Assembly: GCA_045807945.1 (NCBI GenBank)
Contig: JBJMGI010000008.1
Span: 1 to 13,367, forward strand
DNA: 13,367 bases
Direction of reading: 5' to 3'
DNA from: CAVQGF01 sp045807945
Lineage (GTDB): Bacteria > Acidobacteriota > Terriglobia > Terriglobales > Acidobacteriaceae
The position numbers and the translations under genes are program-made. Numbering within the stretch: the first letter of the stretch is position 1; each line of letters starts with the position of its first letter. The notes under the pieces were generated by a model. That model ran no database searches. It was not told where the DNA came from and was given only the letters and a program-made list of their open reading frames with translations. Below, in pieces: positions 6,723 to 13,367 of the stretch.

Positions 6723-6886
6723 CTGCTCAGGTGGGATTTGCCTATGATTTGGCCCATTACAACCTGACGTCCGGAGCCAACATGAAAAATGGCGACACAG
6801 TCGATGGGACTGGGGGAAGGCTTAGAGTCAGCTACGTCTTCGATACCAGCGATGGTCGAGGAGTCATGTCGTTGAATCCTGCCTAA
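6704..6886 (+). pseudogene. Out-of-frame C-terminal remainder of the DUF4261 protein
   Basis: Read from 6704 this frame gives ITSAPMTAQVGFAYDLAHYNLTSG and then KNGDTVDG...RLRVSYVF, stopping at TAA 6884-6886. AYDLAHYxLxSG followed by K-x-GDTV and a final beta strand is what the end of a DUF4261 domain looks like, so it continues the preceding protein. Joined, the full protein would be about 257 aa. Alternatively it is expressed separately from ATG 6719, which overlaps the upstream TGA as ATGA and would give a 55-aa fragment. Possible causes are a real mutation, a split but functional gene, or an assembly/sequencing indel in a C run. It is the least certain coding call here. Confidence 0.6.
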
Positions 6887-6911
6887 ATCCCTCTTCGTAC
6901 GTCTAAGCCGC

Positions 6912-7793
6912 ATGTCACGGCTGCCCTCCTTTCTCATCCTGATCGCGTCAGCTGCAATAGCAGCCCTGTCACAGACCGCGACCTACACCGACGAGTTTCC
7001 AGCGGTTTCTCCTGATGCCAAGAGGATCGTTTTCATGTCCGACAGGGACGGTTACATTGAGATCTACGTAATGGGTGTGGATGGTACCGGTGCGCAGCGA
7101 CTGACGCATTCGCCGGGGCGCGACGCGCATCCCGAGTGGTCGCCGGACGGCAAGAAGATCTACTTCCAGTCGCCGCGCGAGACCGCGCTGCCGCAGGTGT
7201 TCGTGATGAACGCCGACGGTAGCGATCAGAGGCGGCTCACAAACAATACCGGCTTCACAGGAGTGCCGCTCGTGTCGCCGGACGGCAAGAAGATCCTGTA
7301 CATGGTGAACGAAGGGCCCGACCTGCAGGAACACGTTCACTGGCAGATCTACCTGATGGATGTTGATGGCAAGCACCAGCACGCACTTTCGCCGAGCACG
7401 GCGAACGATCAGGTGCCGCGCTGGTCGCACGACGGTAAGAAGATACTCTTCTATACCAACGCCTCGGGCAGTGATCAGCTCTACCTGATGAAGGCCAATG
7501 GCACGCATCGCAGGATGCTCACCGACGGCGCGCATAACAACAAGACGGGCGTTTGGTCAGGCGATGGAAAGAGGATCGCGTTCAAGTCGGATCGCAGCGG
7601 GAAATGGGGCATCTACGTCATGCGAGCCGATGGTAAAAACGCGAAGCTGCTTACGGAAGATTGCGAAGAATTCGGACACCCGACGTGGTCGGCGGATGAC
7701 CAGCAGATTTTCTACACGGCGACTCACGATGGAGCGACGCGCATCTGGGTGATGAATGCCGATGGAAGTGGAGTGCGGCCGCTGGTGCGGTAG
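6912..7793 (+). CDS. Secreted TolB-like PD40 beta-propeller protein
   Basis: 293 aa. An N-terminal signal sequence (about 1-20, ending near AALSQ) is followed by six TolB/WD40-like PD40 repeats at about 26-68, 72-111, 117-160, 165-205, 211-250 and 255-292. Each has the pattern P-x-W/V-S-P/H-DGKKI-x-F followed by I/V-Y/F-V-M-x-x-DG-x-x-x-R-x-L-T. Four copies of S-x-DGK(K/R)I are obvious. It lacks the N-terminal domain of true TolB and is not beside pal or tolQRA, so it is more likely a periplasmic or secreted propeller with a binding role than TolB itself. No Shine-Dalgarno precedes ATG 6912. A strong intrinsic terminator follows 21 bases after the stop. Confidence 0.85.
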   Translation: MSRLPSFLILIASAAIAALSQTATYTDEFPAVSPDAKRIVFMSDRDGYIEIYVMGVDGTGAQRLTHSPGRDAHPEWSPDGKKIYFQSPRETALPQVFVMNADGSDQRRLTNNTGFTGVPLVSPDGKKILYMVNEGPDLQEHVHWQIYLMDVDGKHQHALSPSTANDQVPRWSHDGKKILFYTNASGSDQLYLMKANGTHRRMLTDGAHNNKTGVWSGDGKRIAFKSDRSGKWGIYVMRADGKNAKLLTEDCEEFGHPTWSADDQQIFYTATHDGATRIWVMNADGSGVRPLVR

Positions 7794-7814
7794 CTTCTAT
7801 GCCGGAAAAGGAAA

Positions 7815-7845
7815 CGGCAGCCCTTAGGGGCTGCCGATGTTTTTA
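7815..7845 (+). terminator. Rho-independent terminator after the propeller gene
   Basis: CGGCAGCCC (7815-7823) pairs with GGGCTGCCG (7828-7836) around TTAG, followed by ATGTTTTT. On the minus strand the same stem is followed by TTTCCTTTTCC, so it may also stop rpsT transcription, whose stop codon lies about 110 bases away. Confidence 0.88.
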
Positions 7846-7852
7846 AAACCTT

Positions 7853-7899
7853 GATCCCTCGACTGCGCTCGCCTTCAGCTCGCTCCGCTTCGGGATGAC
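7853..7899. repeat. Intergenic repeat, second full copy
   Basis: A 47-base element matching 1757-1800: identical at both ends, with TTCAG in place of TGG in the centre and one extra T before CGGGATGAC. It sits between the convergent ends of the propeller gene and rpsT. It continues with AATAG as after the palindrome at 1589-1621. Confidence 0.75.
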
Positions 7900-7946
7900 A
7901 ATAGCAAGGGTGCTGGCTCTGGCGCTGACAGCTGAGTGCTGACTGC

Positions 7947-8210
7947 TTACTTCAGCTTCGCTAGGCGGGCGGCAAGGCGGCTCTTATAGCGGGCGGCGGT
8001 GTTCTTGTGCAGCGAGCCCTTCTGGACGCCCTTGTCGATCACGGACGTGGTCTCAGCGAACTTCGCACCGGCGGTCTTCTTGTCGCCGGCGGCGAGGGCT
8101 TCGCGGAACGAGCGCAGGGCGCTGCGCAGGCGCGAGGCGTTGGCGCGGTTCACGTTCGTGCGTTTCACTGTCTGACGGGCGCGCTTCAGCGCCGAAAAAT
8201 GATTAGCCAT
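7947..8210 (-). CDS. rpsT: 30S ribosomal protein S20
   Basis: 87-aa, very basic, all-helical protein that binds the 5' domain of 16S rRNA early in small-subunit assembly. The start ANHFSALKRARQTVKRTxxNRA (2-23), the SxxRSALRSFREAL block and the ending KGSLHKNTAARYKSRLAARL are diagnostic, and the length is typical. AAAGGT (complement of 8223-8228) lies 12 bases before the ATG. A good sigma-70 promoter is present 67 bases upstream of the start. rpsT stands alone on the minus strand, convergent with the propeller gene and divergent from a small unknown gene. Confidence 0.97.
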   Translation of the reverse strand: MANHFSALKRARQTVKRTNVNRANASRLRSALRSFREALAAGDKKTAGAKFAETTSVIDKGVQKGSLHKNTAARYKSRLAARLAKLK

Positions 8211-8276
8211 AATGCTGCTTTAACCTTTGTGAGAGGGACTCTCTAGAAAGTTCTTCCACTTTGCGCGGAATACGTT

Positions 8277-8306
8277 ATTGTACGGGATTGCTGCCGAAGG
8301 GGTCAA
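8277..8306 (-). promoter_or_regulatory. Sigma-70 promoter of rpsT
   Basis: Read on the minus strand: TTGACC (8306-8301), 18-base spacer, TACAAT (8282-8277). Both boxes match consensus at 5 of 6. Transcription would begin near 8270, giving a leader of about 60 bases. The -35 box overlaps the Shine-Dalgarno region of the divergent gene at 8309. Confidence 0.75.
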
Positions 8307-8308
8307 AC

Positions 8309-8524
8309 GTGACCAAGAAAACCAAAGTTCCGAAAAAGGCGGTTGTGAAAACGCTGCCTCCGGGCTGGCTAGACAACCATCAGGCAGCAATTACCGCCAT
8401 CGTAGGCAAGCCTATTTCGTTTCTAGGCTATGACCAGGATGGGCGAGCGGAGCTTGAGTTCACCGACGAGCAAGGGACCTTTCACACCATTTGGCTTCAA
8501 CCCAGATTTGTTGAATTCCGCTAA
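8309..8524 (+). CDS. Small hypothetical protein (71 aa)
   Basis: I do not recognise this family. A Lys-rich N-terminus (TKKTKVPKKAVVK, 2-14) precedes LPPGWLDNHQAAITAIVGK and a probable beta-barrel-like segment: PISFLGYDQDGRAELEFTD, then GTFHTIWLQPRFVEF. The alternation of hydrophobic residues and the D/E-G turns suggest a small SH3-like fold, as inference only. GTG 8309 is preferred to TTG 8261 because AAGGGG (8297-8302) lies 6 bases upstream; the longer form would cross the rpsT promoter with no ribosome site. It is divergent from rpsT and followed by a 364-base gap, so it is probably monocistronic. Confidence 0.6.
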   Translation: MTKKTKVPKKAVVKTLPPGWLDNHQAAITAIVGKPISFLGYDQDGRAELEFTDEQGTFHTIWLQPRFVEFR

Positions 8525-8888
8525 ATAATCATGCGAACCTAAGTAGACCGGCTGAGATATTCACCAATTTCAGTCCGCCGGCATCTCTGCCTGAGGCTGC
8601 ACGGGTGGCCCTCTAAGTAGCTTTTTCTGGCGCACCCGCCGACCTCGGGGCTTCATCTAATGCAGTAGTGTTAAAGAGTCTTGAACGCTTTAACTCGGAT
8701 ATTGACTCACAAGGGCGACGGCGGTACTCTACGGCCAATGGATCAGCTCCCACTCCGGGTGGCGGCCAACACCGAGCCTTCTGTCGTCTTTCCAAAACAA
8801 TCTCTGTCGTTAAAAACAATAATTGGGCGTCCGCTTTGGCGGATGCGCCTGAATACATTTGCACTGTGAGGATAGCGGCCCAAAACTG
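8525..8888. other. 364-base gene-free stretch with several hairpins
   Basis: No convincing coding region is seen; short open frames here lack ribosome sites or family signals. Inverted pairs visible: CCGGCTGA (8548-8555) with TCA...GCCGG (8570-8581), bulged; CGGGTG (8602-8607) with CACCCG (8633-8638); GTTAAAG (8670-8676) with CTTTAAC (8688-8694); and GGCGTCCGC (8826-8834) with GCGGA-TG-CGCC (8839-8849). A weak promoter candidate is TTGACT (8703-8708), 16 bases, TACTCT (8725-8730). The last 160 bases may be the phoH leader. Confidence 0.5.
8826..8849 (+). promoter_or_regulatory. Hairpin in the probable phoH leader
   Basis: GGCG-TCCGC (8826-8834), loop TTTG, GCGGA (8839-8843), 2-base bulge, CGCC (8846-8849): a 9-bp GC-rich stem about 40 bases before the phoH start. 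No T-tract follows, so it is not an ordinary terminator. A leader-structure role is a guess. Confidence 0.4.
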
Positions 8889-9914
8889 ATGAAGAAAATC
8901 ATCGCAACTCTGCCCAACATCGAATCCTTTTTCGGCAAGCGCGACGAGAACCTGCACTTGCTGGAAGACGGCCTGAACGTATCTGTGGAGCTGAAGTCGG
9001 ACGGACTGGAGCTGGAAGGCGCGCAAAAAGACGTGGCGCGTGCCGAGCAGATCCTGACCGACTACGCGCAGCTCATCAAGAGCGGCTACGTCTTCCACAA
9101 CGGCGATCTCGGGGCGATGTTGCGCATCGCCATCTCGGACCCGAATGCGACCTTGCGCGAGCTGGCGGAGGCGGGGCGGCAGCGCTCGTCTGGAATATCG
9201 AAGCGCGTGATTCAGCCCAAGAGCCTGAACCAGAAGATGTATCTCGAGGCCATCGAGAAGAACGACATGGTGTTCGGCATCGGGCCGGCAGGCACAGGCA
9301 AGACGTATCTCGCGGTCGCGATGGCCGTTTCGGCGCTGATGTCGAAGCAGGTGAGCAGGATCGTGCTGGCGCGTCCGGCTGTTGAAGCGGGCGAGCGGCT
9401 CGGATTCCTGCCGGGAACGTTGCAGGAAAAAGTCGATCCCTATCTGCGTCCGCTGTACGACGCGCTCTACGATCTTGCCGACCAAGAGAAGATCGACCGT
9501 TATCTGGAAAAGAACATCATCGAGATCGCGCCCATCGCCTTCATGCGTGGGCGCACGTTGAATGATGCGTTCATCATCTTGGACGAAGCGCAGAACACGA
9601 CGTCAGAGCAGATGAAGATGTTCGTGACCCGTATGGGCTTCAACTCCAAGGCGGTCATCACCGGCGACATCACGCAGATCGACCTGCCGAATGCGAAACG
9701 GAGCGGACTGATCGAAGCCATGGACGTCCTGAAGAACGTGAACGGCCTGGCGTTCTGCAAGTTCGACGACTCCGACGTGGTGCGGCACCACCTGGTGCAG
9801 CGCATAGTCCGCGCCTACGACGAGCATAAAACCCGCGTGGACGCTCAGCTTTCACTCACCCTCGATCCGCAAGACGAAGGTGACGAACCCCTGGATTCAG
9901 CGGTTGCGAATTAG
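8889..9914 (+). CDS. phoH: PhoH-family P-loop ATPase
   Basis: 341-aa PhoH-like (PhoL/YbeZ-type) cytoplasmic ATPase linked to RNA metabolism and YbeY. Residues 1-100 form the N-terminal KH-like/PhoH-specific region. Walker A is GPAGTGKT (132-139), ARPAVEAGERLGFLPGTLQEK (161-181) is the PhoH signature, Walker B is FIILDEAQN (228-236), sensor 1 is ITGD (257-260), and the final Arg region is VRHHLVQRIVRAY (298-310). ATG 8889 is preferred over TTG 8859 because homologous proteins begin near the KKIxxxLP segment and the upstream codons look non-conserved. A GAGGAT at 8869-8874 is rather far (14 bases) for a ribosome site. The gene precedes ybeY, the usual order, but a terminator lies between them. 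Confidence 0.92.
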   Translation: MKKIIATLPNIESFFGKRDENLHLLEDGLNVSVELKSDGLELEGAQKDVARAEQILTDYAQLIKSGYVFHNGDLGAMLRIAISDPNATLRELAEAGRQRSSGISKRVIQPKSLNQKMYLEAIEKNDMVFGIGPAGTGKTYLAVAMAVSALMSKQVSRIVLARPAVEAGERLGFLPGTLQEKVDPYLRPLYDALYDLADQEKIDRYLEKNIIEIAPIAFMRGRTLNDAFIILDEAQNTTSEQMKMFVTRMGFNSKAVITGDITQIDLPNAKRSGLIEAMDVLKNVNGLAFCKFDDSDVVRHHLVQRIVRAYDEHKTRVDAQLSLTLDPQDEGDEPLDSAVAN

Positions 9915-9920
9915 ACCAGC

Positions 9921-9926
9921 TACAAT
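9921..9926 (+). promoter_or_regulatory. Possible -10 box for the ybeY-corC-era operon
   Basis: TACAAT (5 of 6 to consensus) lies just before the terminator hairpin. Its -35 region at 17-18 bases is poor (TTCAGC at 9897-9902). If used, the transcript would begin within the hairpin and escape termination because the stem would be incomplete. Confidence 0.35.
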
Positions 9927-9931
9927 GGAAT

Positions 9932-9961
9932 GGGAGGGCAAAAGCGCCCTCCCTTCTTTTT
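9932..9961 (+). terminator. Rho-independent terminator between phoH and ybeY
   Basis: GGGAGGGC (9932-9939) pairs with GCCCTCCC (9946-9953) around AAAAGC and is followed by TTCTTTTT. This is a strong intrinsic terminator 17 bases after the phoH stop. Full termination here would separate phoH from ybeY-corC-era. Confidence 0.85.
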
Positions 9962-9970
9962 GATGGCAAC

Positions 9971-10384
9971 GTGGTGATCATGGAATCGAAAGCCGGCGAG
10001 GTCTCTCCGAAGGCGCTGGAGCGCTTTGTGGGAGTGGTGTGCCGCGCGGCGCGCCTGCGAGGCGAGGTCAATGTGCTGCTGACCGGGGACCGCAAGATGC
10101 GCGACCTCAACCGCCGCTTTCGCCGCAAAGATAAGACCACTGACGTACTTTCTTTTCCTTCCACCGACGGTGGCGACATCGCAATCTCGGTTCCTATGGC
10201 GAAGGCGAGCGCGCGCGGGCTGGGTCACGAGCTGACTGACGAGCTCAAGATCCTCATCCTGCATGGTGCGCTGCACCTTAAAGGACATGATCACGAGACT
10301 GATAATGGGGTGATGGCGCGTGTTGAGCAGCGCCTCCGAAAAAAGCTGAAGCTTCCTTTGGCGCTCACGGAGAGAACACGATGA
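9971..10384 (+). CDS. ybeY: Endoribonuclease / rRNA maturation factor YbeY
   Basis: 137-aa UPF0054 zinc-dependent endoribonuclease acting in 16S rRNA 3' end maturation and ribosome quality control. The metal site HGALHLKGHDH (98-108) gives the three histidines H98, H102 and H108. The conserved TDVLSFP (57-63) and LNRRFRRKDKTTD region precede it. The start is uncertain: GTG 9971, GTG 9974 and ATG 9980 are all in frame with no clear Shine-Dalgarno; 9971 is kept because related proteins commonly begin M-V-I/L. The stop overlaps the corC-like gene by ATGA. Confidence 0.93.
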   Translation: MVIMESKAGEVSPKALERFVGVVCRAARLRGEVNVLLTGDRKMRDLNRRFRRKDKTTDVLSFPSTDGGDIAISVPMAKASARGLGHELTDELKILILHGALHLKGHDHETDNGVMARVEQRLRKKLKLPLALTERTR

Positions 10385-11664
10385 CTCCGGGCATCGCCAT
10401 CGCGATCGCATTACTCGTCGCTCTGCTTACGCTCGTCTCCTACGTGGAGCGGCTGTACACCGAGATGGGCAAATTCCTCTCGCGCGAGTTCCAGGAAAAT
10501 CTAGAGGCCTTCGAGCAGAAGGTTGAACCGCACGTCGGAATGAGCCGAACGCGGTTCTCGCTCTCGATTGCGGTGCTCGAACAGCTGATGACGGCAGCAA
10601 TCGCGTTGCTCATTGGCTACCAGATCTTTCATAACGGGAGTTGGGACGCAGCGGAGATCGCCGAAGCCGCCGTCCTGATCATCTTCATCGTGATCGTTTT
10701 CAATCGGCTGGTGCCGTTCGTGCTGTTCACGCGTACGAAGGGACTTTGGCTGGTGCCGCTGACGCATCTATTGCGTTTGCTCGGATATGCGGTTTTTCCC
10801 GTCACGCTCATCCTGAGCTTCTGTTTGTCCGTGGCGGCGCTCGCTGAGCAGCACGCGCCGGAAGAGCCGGAGAAGCCGTCGGAAGCAGTCGAAGCGTTGA
10901 TCGATGCCGGGCGCGAAGAGGGAATCCTGGAAGAGAGCGACCGCGAACTGATCCAATCAGTAGTGGAGTTCGGCGATACGACGGTGCGCGAAGTCATGAC
11001 GGCGCGTCCGGAAGTCTTCGCCGTTTCCATCGACACCAGCATCGACGAATTCAAGAAGCTGTTGCGAGCAAAGCCGTTCTCGCGCGTGCCGGTCTTCGAG
11101 AACGACATTGATCACATCAAGGGTCTTGCGCTTGCGCACGACGTGCTGCAGATCCCCGATGCGGAAGCGTCGCAACGGCGAGTGCGCGACCTGATGCGCG
11201 CCGTGCACTTCGTGCCGGAGACGCAGCTAGTCCGCACGCTGCTGCGCGAGATGCAGAAAGACAAGATCCACATGGCGATCGTGATCGATGAGTACGGCAG
11301 CGTGGCCGGCGTGGTGACGATCGAAGACCTGCTGGAAGAGATCGTCGGCGAGATCCGCGACGAGCACGAGACCGACTCCGACGTTACGCGCGAGAACGAG
11401 AATTCCTACATCGTGCGTGGCACGGTGGATATTTACCGGTTGAACGAGCTTTTTCAATTCGATCCGCCGGAGGGGCATGAAGCGACCTCCGTTGCGGGCC
11501 TGGTCAGCGAGCTGATGGGGCGCATTCCGGAAAAGGGCGCCATTGTCGAAGAAGGCGGCTTGCGATTCGAAGTATTGCAGTCCACCAAACGGCGCATCGA
11601 GAAGGTGCGCGTGCAGCGGCTGGCGCGCGCCGAAGAACCGCGCTCCGATAAGCAGCCGGCATGA
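10381..11664 (+). CDS. Hemolysin-C/CorC-type CBS-domain membrane protein
   Basis: 427 aa. The N-terminal CNNM/DUF21-like membrane part has about four hydrophobic segments (4-22, 60-82, 92-117, 132-155). Two CBS domains follow (about 205-260 and 272-327) with the signature DEYGSVAGVVTIEDLLEEIVGEI (303-325), and then the CorC/HlyC C-terminal domain (about 340-415). The family is linked to Mg2+/Co2+ efflux or magnesium homeostasis; the name hemolysin is historical and no toxin role is implied. It is coupled to ybeY upstream and era downstream by ATGA overlaps, the common ybeY-corC-era order. The membrane domain keeps little of the standard DUF21 sequence by eye, so transport activity is inferred from family only. 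Confidence 0.9.
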   Translation: MTPGIAIAIALLVALLTLVSYVERLYTEMGKFLSREFQENLEAFEQKVEPHVGMSRTRFSLSIAVLEQLMTAAIALLIGYQIFHNGSWDAAEIAEAAVLIIFIVIVFNRLVPFVLFTRTKGLWLVPLTHLLRLLGYAVFPVTLILSFCLSVAALAEQHAPEEPEKPSEAVEALIDAGREEGILEESDRELIQSVVEFGDTTVREVMTARPEVFAVSIDTSIDEFKKLLRAKPFSRVPVFENDIDHIKGLALAHDVLQIPDAEASQRRVRDLMRAVHFVPETQLVRTLLREMQKDKIHMAIVIDEYGSVAGVVTIEDLLEEIVGEIRDEHETDSDVTRENENSYIVRGTVDIYRLNELFQFDPPEGHEATSVAGLVSELMGRIPEKGAIVEEGGLRFEVLQSTKRRIEKVRVQRLARAEEPRSDKQPA

Positions 11665-12587
11665 AGTTCCGCGCGGGATTCGTCAGCATCATCGGCCGGC
11701 CGAACGCCGGAAAATCCACCCTACTGAATGCGCTCGTTGGCGAGAAGATCGCCATCGTTTCGCGTAAACCGCAGACCACGCGCAATCGCATACAAGGCAT
11801 CGTGAACGTAAAGGCCGCGAAGGGAACGCCCGCCGGGCAAATCGTCTTCGTGGATACACCAGGCGTCCACAAGCCGGATTCGAACCTGAACCGCAAGATG
11901 ATGCACGAGGTACAGGAGGCGCTCGAAGGCCGCGACCTCGTGCTGTTTCTGCTCGACGTCACGCACAACCTCGATGCCAACGATCGCTTCGCACTGCAGA
12001 TGCTGGAGCGAGCGGGTGGCCCTGCGTTTTTGGTCCTCACCAAGATCGATCTGATCGAAAAGACGAAACTCCTTCCGCTCATCTCCGAGTACAGCCAACT
12101 GCATGCTTTCAAGGAAGTGATCCCGATTTCATCCCTGAAGAAAGATGGATTACAGCAGCTTCTTCAAAAAGTAGTGAACGCGTTACCGGAAGGCCAGCCA
12201 TATTTTCCGCCGGATCAGATGACTGACCAGCCCGAGCGGTTCATCGCTGCCGAGCTGATACGCGAAAAGATCTTGCGCGAAACTGGCGAGGAGCTTCCGT
12301 ACGCGACCACCGTGGTAGTCGAGCGATTCGAGGAAGGCGCGAAGCTGACGAGGATTTCAGCGACGATTTATTGCGAGCGCGAAGGGCAGAAGCGCATCCT
12401 CATCGGCAAAGGCGGCTCGATGCTGAAGAAGATCGGGACGGCCGCACGTCTCGACATAGAGCGTCTACTTGGGATGAAAGTGTTTCTGGAATTGTTCGTG
12501 AAGGTGGAGCCGGGATGGCGAGAGTCGCGCGGGTTTGTTGATCAGCTGGACTGGCGACGACAGTTGGAAGATATGGGAAGCAAGTGA
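11661..12587 (+). CDS. era: GTPase Era
   Basis: 308-aa essential GTPase that binds the 3' end of 16S rRNA and assists 30S assembly. G1 is GRPNAGKST (12-20), the switch I region KPQTTRNRIQGI (36-47) is diagnostic of Era, G3 is DTPG (65-68), G4 is TKID (127-130) and G5 is SS (157-158). A C-terminal KH domain has IGKGGSMLKKIG (248-259). Length is typical (about 300). It overlaps the upstream gene by ATGA and completes the ribosome maturation set with ybeY. Confidence 0.97.
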   Translation: MKFRAGFVSIIGRPNAGKSTLLNALVGEKIAIVSRKPQTTRNRIQGIVNVKAAKGTPAGQIVFVDTPGVHKPDSNLNRKMMHEVQEALEGRDLVLFLLDVTHNLDANDRFALQMLERAGGPAFLVLTKIDLIEKTKLLPLISEYSQLHAFKEVIPISSLKKDGLQQLLQKVVNALPEGQPYFPPDQMTDQPERFIAAELIREKILRETGEELPYATTVVVERFEEGAKLTRISATIYCEREGQKRILIGKGGSMLKKIGTAARLDIERLLGMKVFLELFVKVEPGWRESRGFVDQLDWRRQLEDMGSK

Positions 12588-12625
12588 ATTGGAACAACTG
12601 ACACGGCTGAGGTGTCATTACAAGA

Positions 12626-13006
12626 ATGAATCACCTGCCCCGACTCGCCGCTGTTGCTTTGGTGATTTTTGCATTGCCGAATCTCGTCGCCCAAACGGCG
12701 GCGAAACCGGACAAGCCTGGTCGGTTGATTTGTACAGTGCTGAAAGGGCCCACGCTAAACAAGATAGTTAGTCCGAAGTACCCGGCGAGTGCCAGGGCTC
12801 GCGGCGCCCTTGGACCATTGCTGCTGTCAATAAAAATCGACGGGCAGGGAGCACCTCATGATGTCAAAATATTGAAAGGTGATACAGATCTCGCGAAGGC
12901 GCTTTCCGATGTGATTGATCAATGGCGGTTCCAACCGTATAAGCTAAACGGACGGTCGGTGGAAATTCAGACAGAACTCGCTGTCAAGTTTCACTTCGTT
13001 CTCTAG
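12626..13006 (+). CDS. Secreted stand-alone TonB C-terminal domain protein
   Basis: 126 aa with an N-terminal signal sequence (about 1-22, likely cut near VAQTA) followed directly by a TonB C-terminal-like domain. The domain shows the YPASARARG (52-60) pattern, a short beta strand, DGQGAPHDVKILKGD (72-86), an alpha helix with L89...A92...I98, then W100-R-F-Q-P104 and NGR-SVEI, ending in a strand. It lacks the proline-rich linker of full TonB. If the signal is cleaved it would be periplasmic and unable to couple ExbBD energy directly; if uncleaved the segment is a membrane anchor. GAGGTG (12609-12614) is 11 bases before ATG 12626. It lies 38 bases after era. Confidence 0.8.
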   Translation: MNHLPRLAAVALVIFALPNLVAQTAAKPDKPGRLICTVLKGPTLNKIVSPKYPASARARGALGPLLLSIKIDGQGAPHDVKILKGDTDLAKALSDVIDQWRFQPYKLNGRSVEIQTELAVKFHFVL

Positions 13007-13017
13007 TAGACGCTCAG

Positions 13018-13367
<350 letters not shown>

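Noticed and set aside
6695..6725. Programmed -1 ribosomal frameshifting in the DUF4261-type gene
   Set aside because: No X-XXY-YYZ slippery heptamer is present at the junction and no clear downstream stimulator was seen; an indel or split gene is simpler.
8613..9485. 290-aa open frame on the minus strand over phoH
   Set aside because: It is antisense to a clearly conserved P-loop ATPase and its translation is Arg/His/Gln-rich with no family features, typical of a GC-rich shadow frame.
10381..11664. Hemolysin/toxin reading of the CBS-domain protein
   Set aside because: The hemolysin name in this family is historical; the domain layout is CNNM/CorC and the neighbours are housekeeping genes.

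Overview
The window looks like a chromosomal housekeeping segment from a GC-rich Gram-negative bacterium, most likely an Acidobacteriota (Terriglobia-type) genome. This is an inference from three things: LptE and TonB-type genes imply an outer membrane; the gene order (tsaB-rimI, psd-pssA, an asd-like gene, lptE-holA, and phoH-ybeY-corC-era) resembles that phylum; and the spacers hold hairpin-rich repeats ending in GGGATGAC that I associate with its genomes. No rRNA, tRNA, CRISPR array, transposase, integrase or phage gene is visible.

Layout. 1-1155: tsaB and rimI (tRNA t6A modification; ribosomal protein acetylation), joined by an ATGA overlap. 1234-1461: a small DUF465/YdcH-type coiled-coil gene with a near-perfect Shine-Dalgarno. 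1462-1897: a gene-free spacer built of hairpin repeats. 1898-6114: a tightly packed operon psd, pssA, Usg-type Asd homologue, lptE, holA, with every junction overlapping by 1 or 4 bases. It links phosphatidylethanolamine synthesis and LPS export with a replication clamp-loader subunit. 6114-6886: a DUF4261-type gene attached to the operon end but split by an apparent frameshift. 6912-7793: a secreted TolB-like beta-propeller ending at a strong terminator. 7853-7899: another copy of the spacer repeat. 7947-8210, minus strand: rpsT (S20), whose promoter lies over the start of a divergent 71-aa unknown gene (8309-8524). 8525-8888: a second gene-free stretch with several hairpins.

8889-12587: phoH, ybeY, corC-like CBS protein, era, the RNA/ribosome maturation cluster. 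ybeY-corC-era are chained by ATGA overlaps, but a clear intrinsic terminator separates phoH from ybeY. 12626-13006: a secreted stand-alone TonB C-terminal domain protein. 13018-13367, minus strand: the C-terminal end of a sigma-54-dependent NtrC-family regulator that runs off the window.

I did not find an obvious new multi-gene system. The items most worth a second look are the frameshift-split DUF4261 gene, the Asd paralogue that has lost its catalytic cysteine inside the envelope operon, the rpsT promoter lying over the start of a small unknown gene, the probably leaderless psd start, and the mosaic of palindromic repeats.
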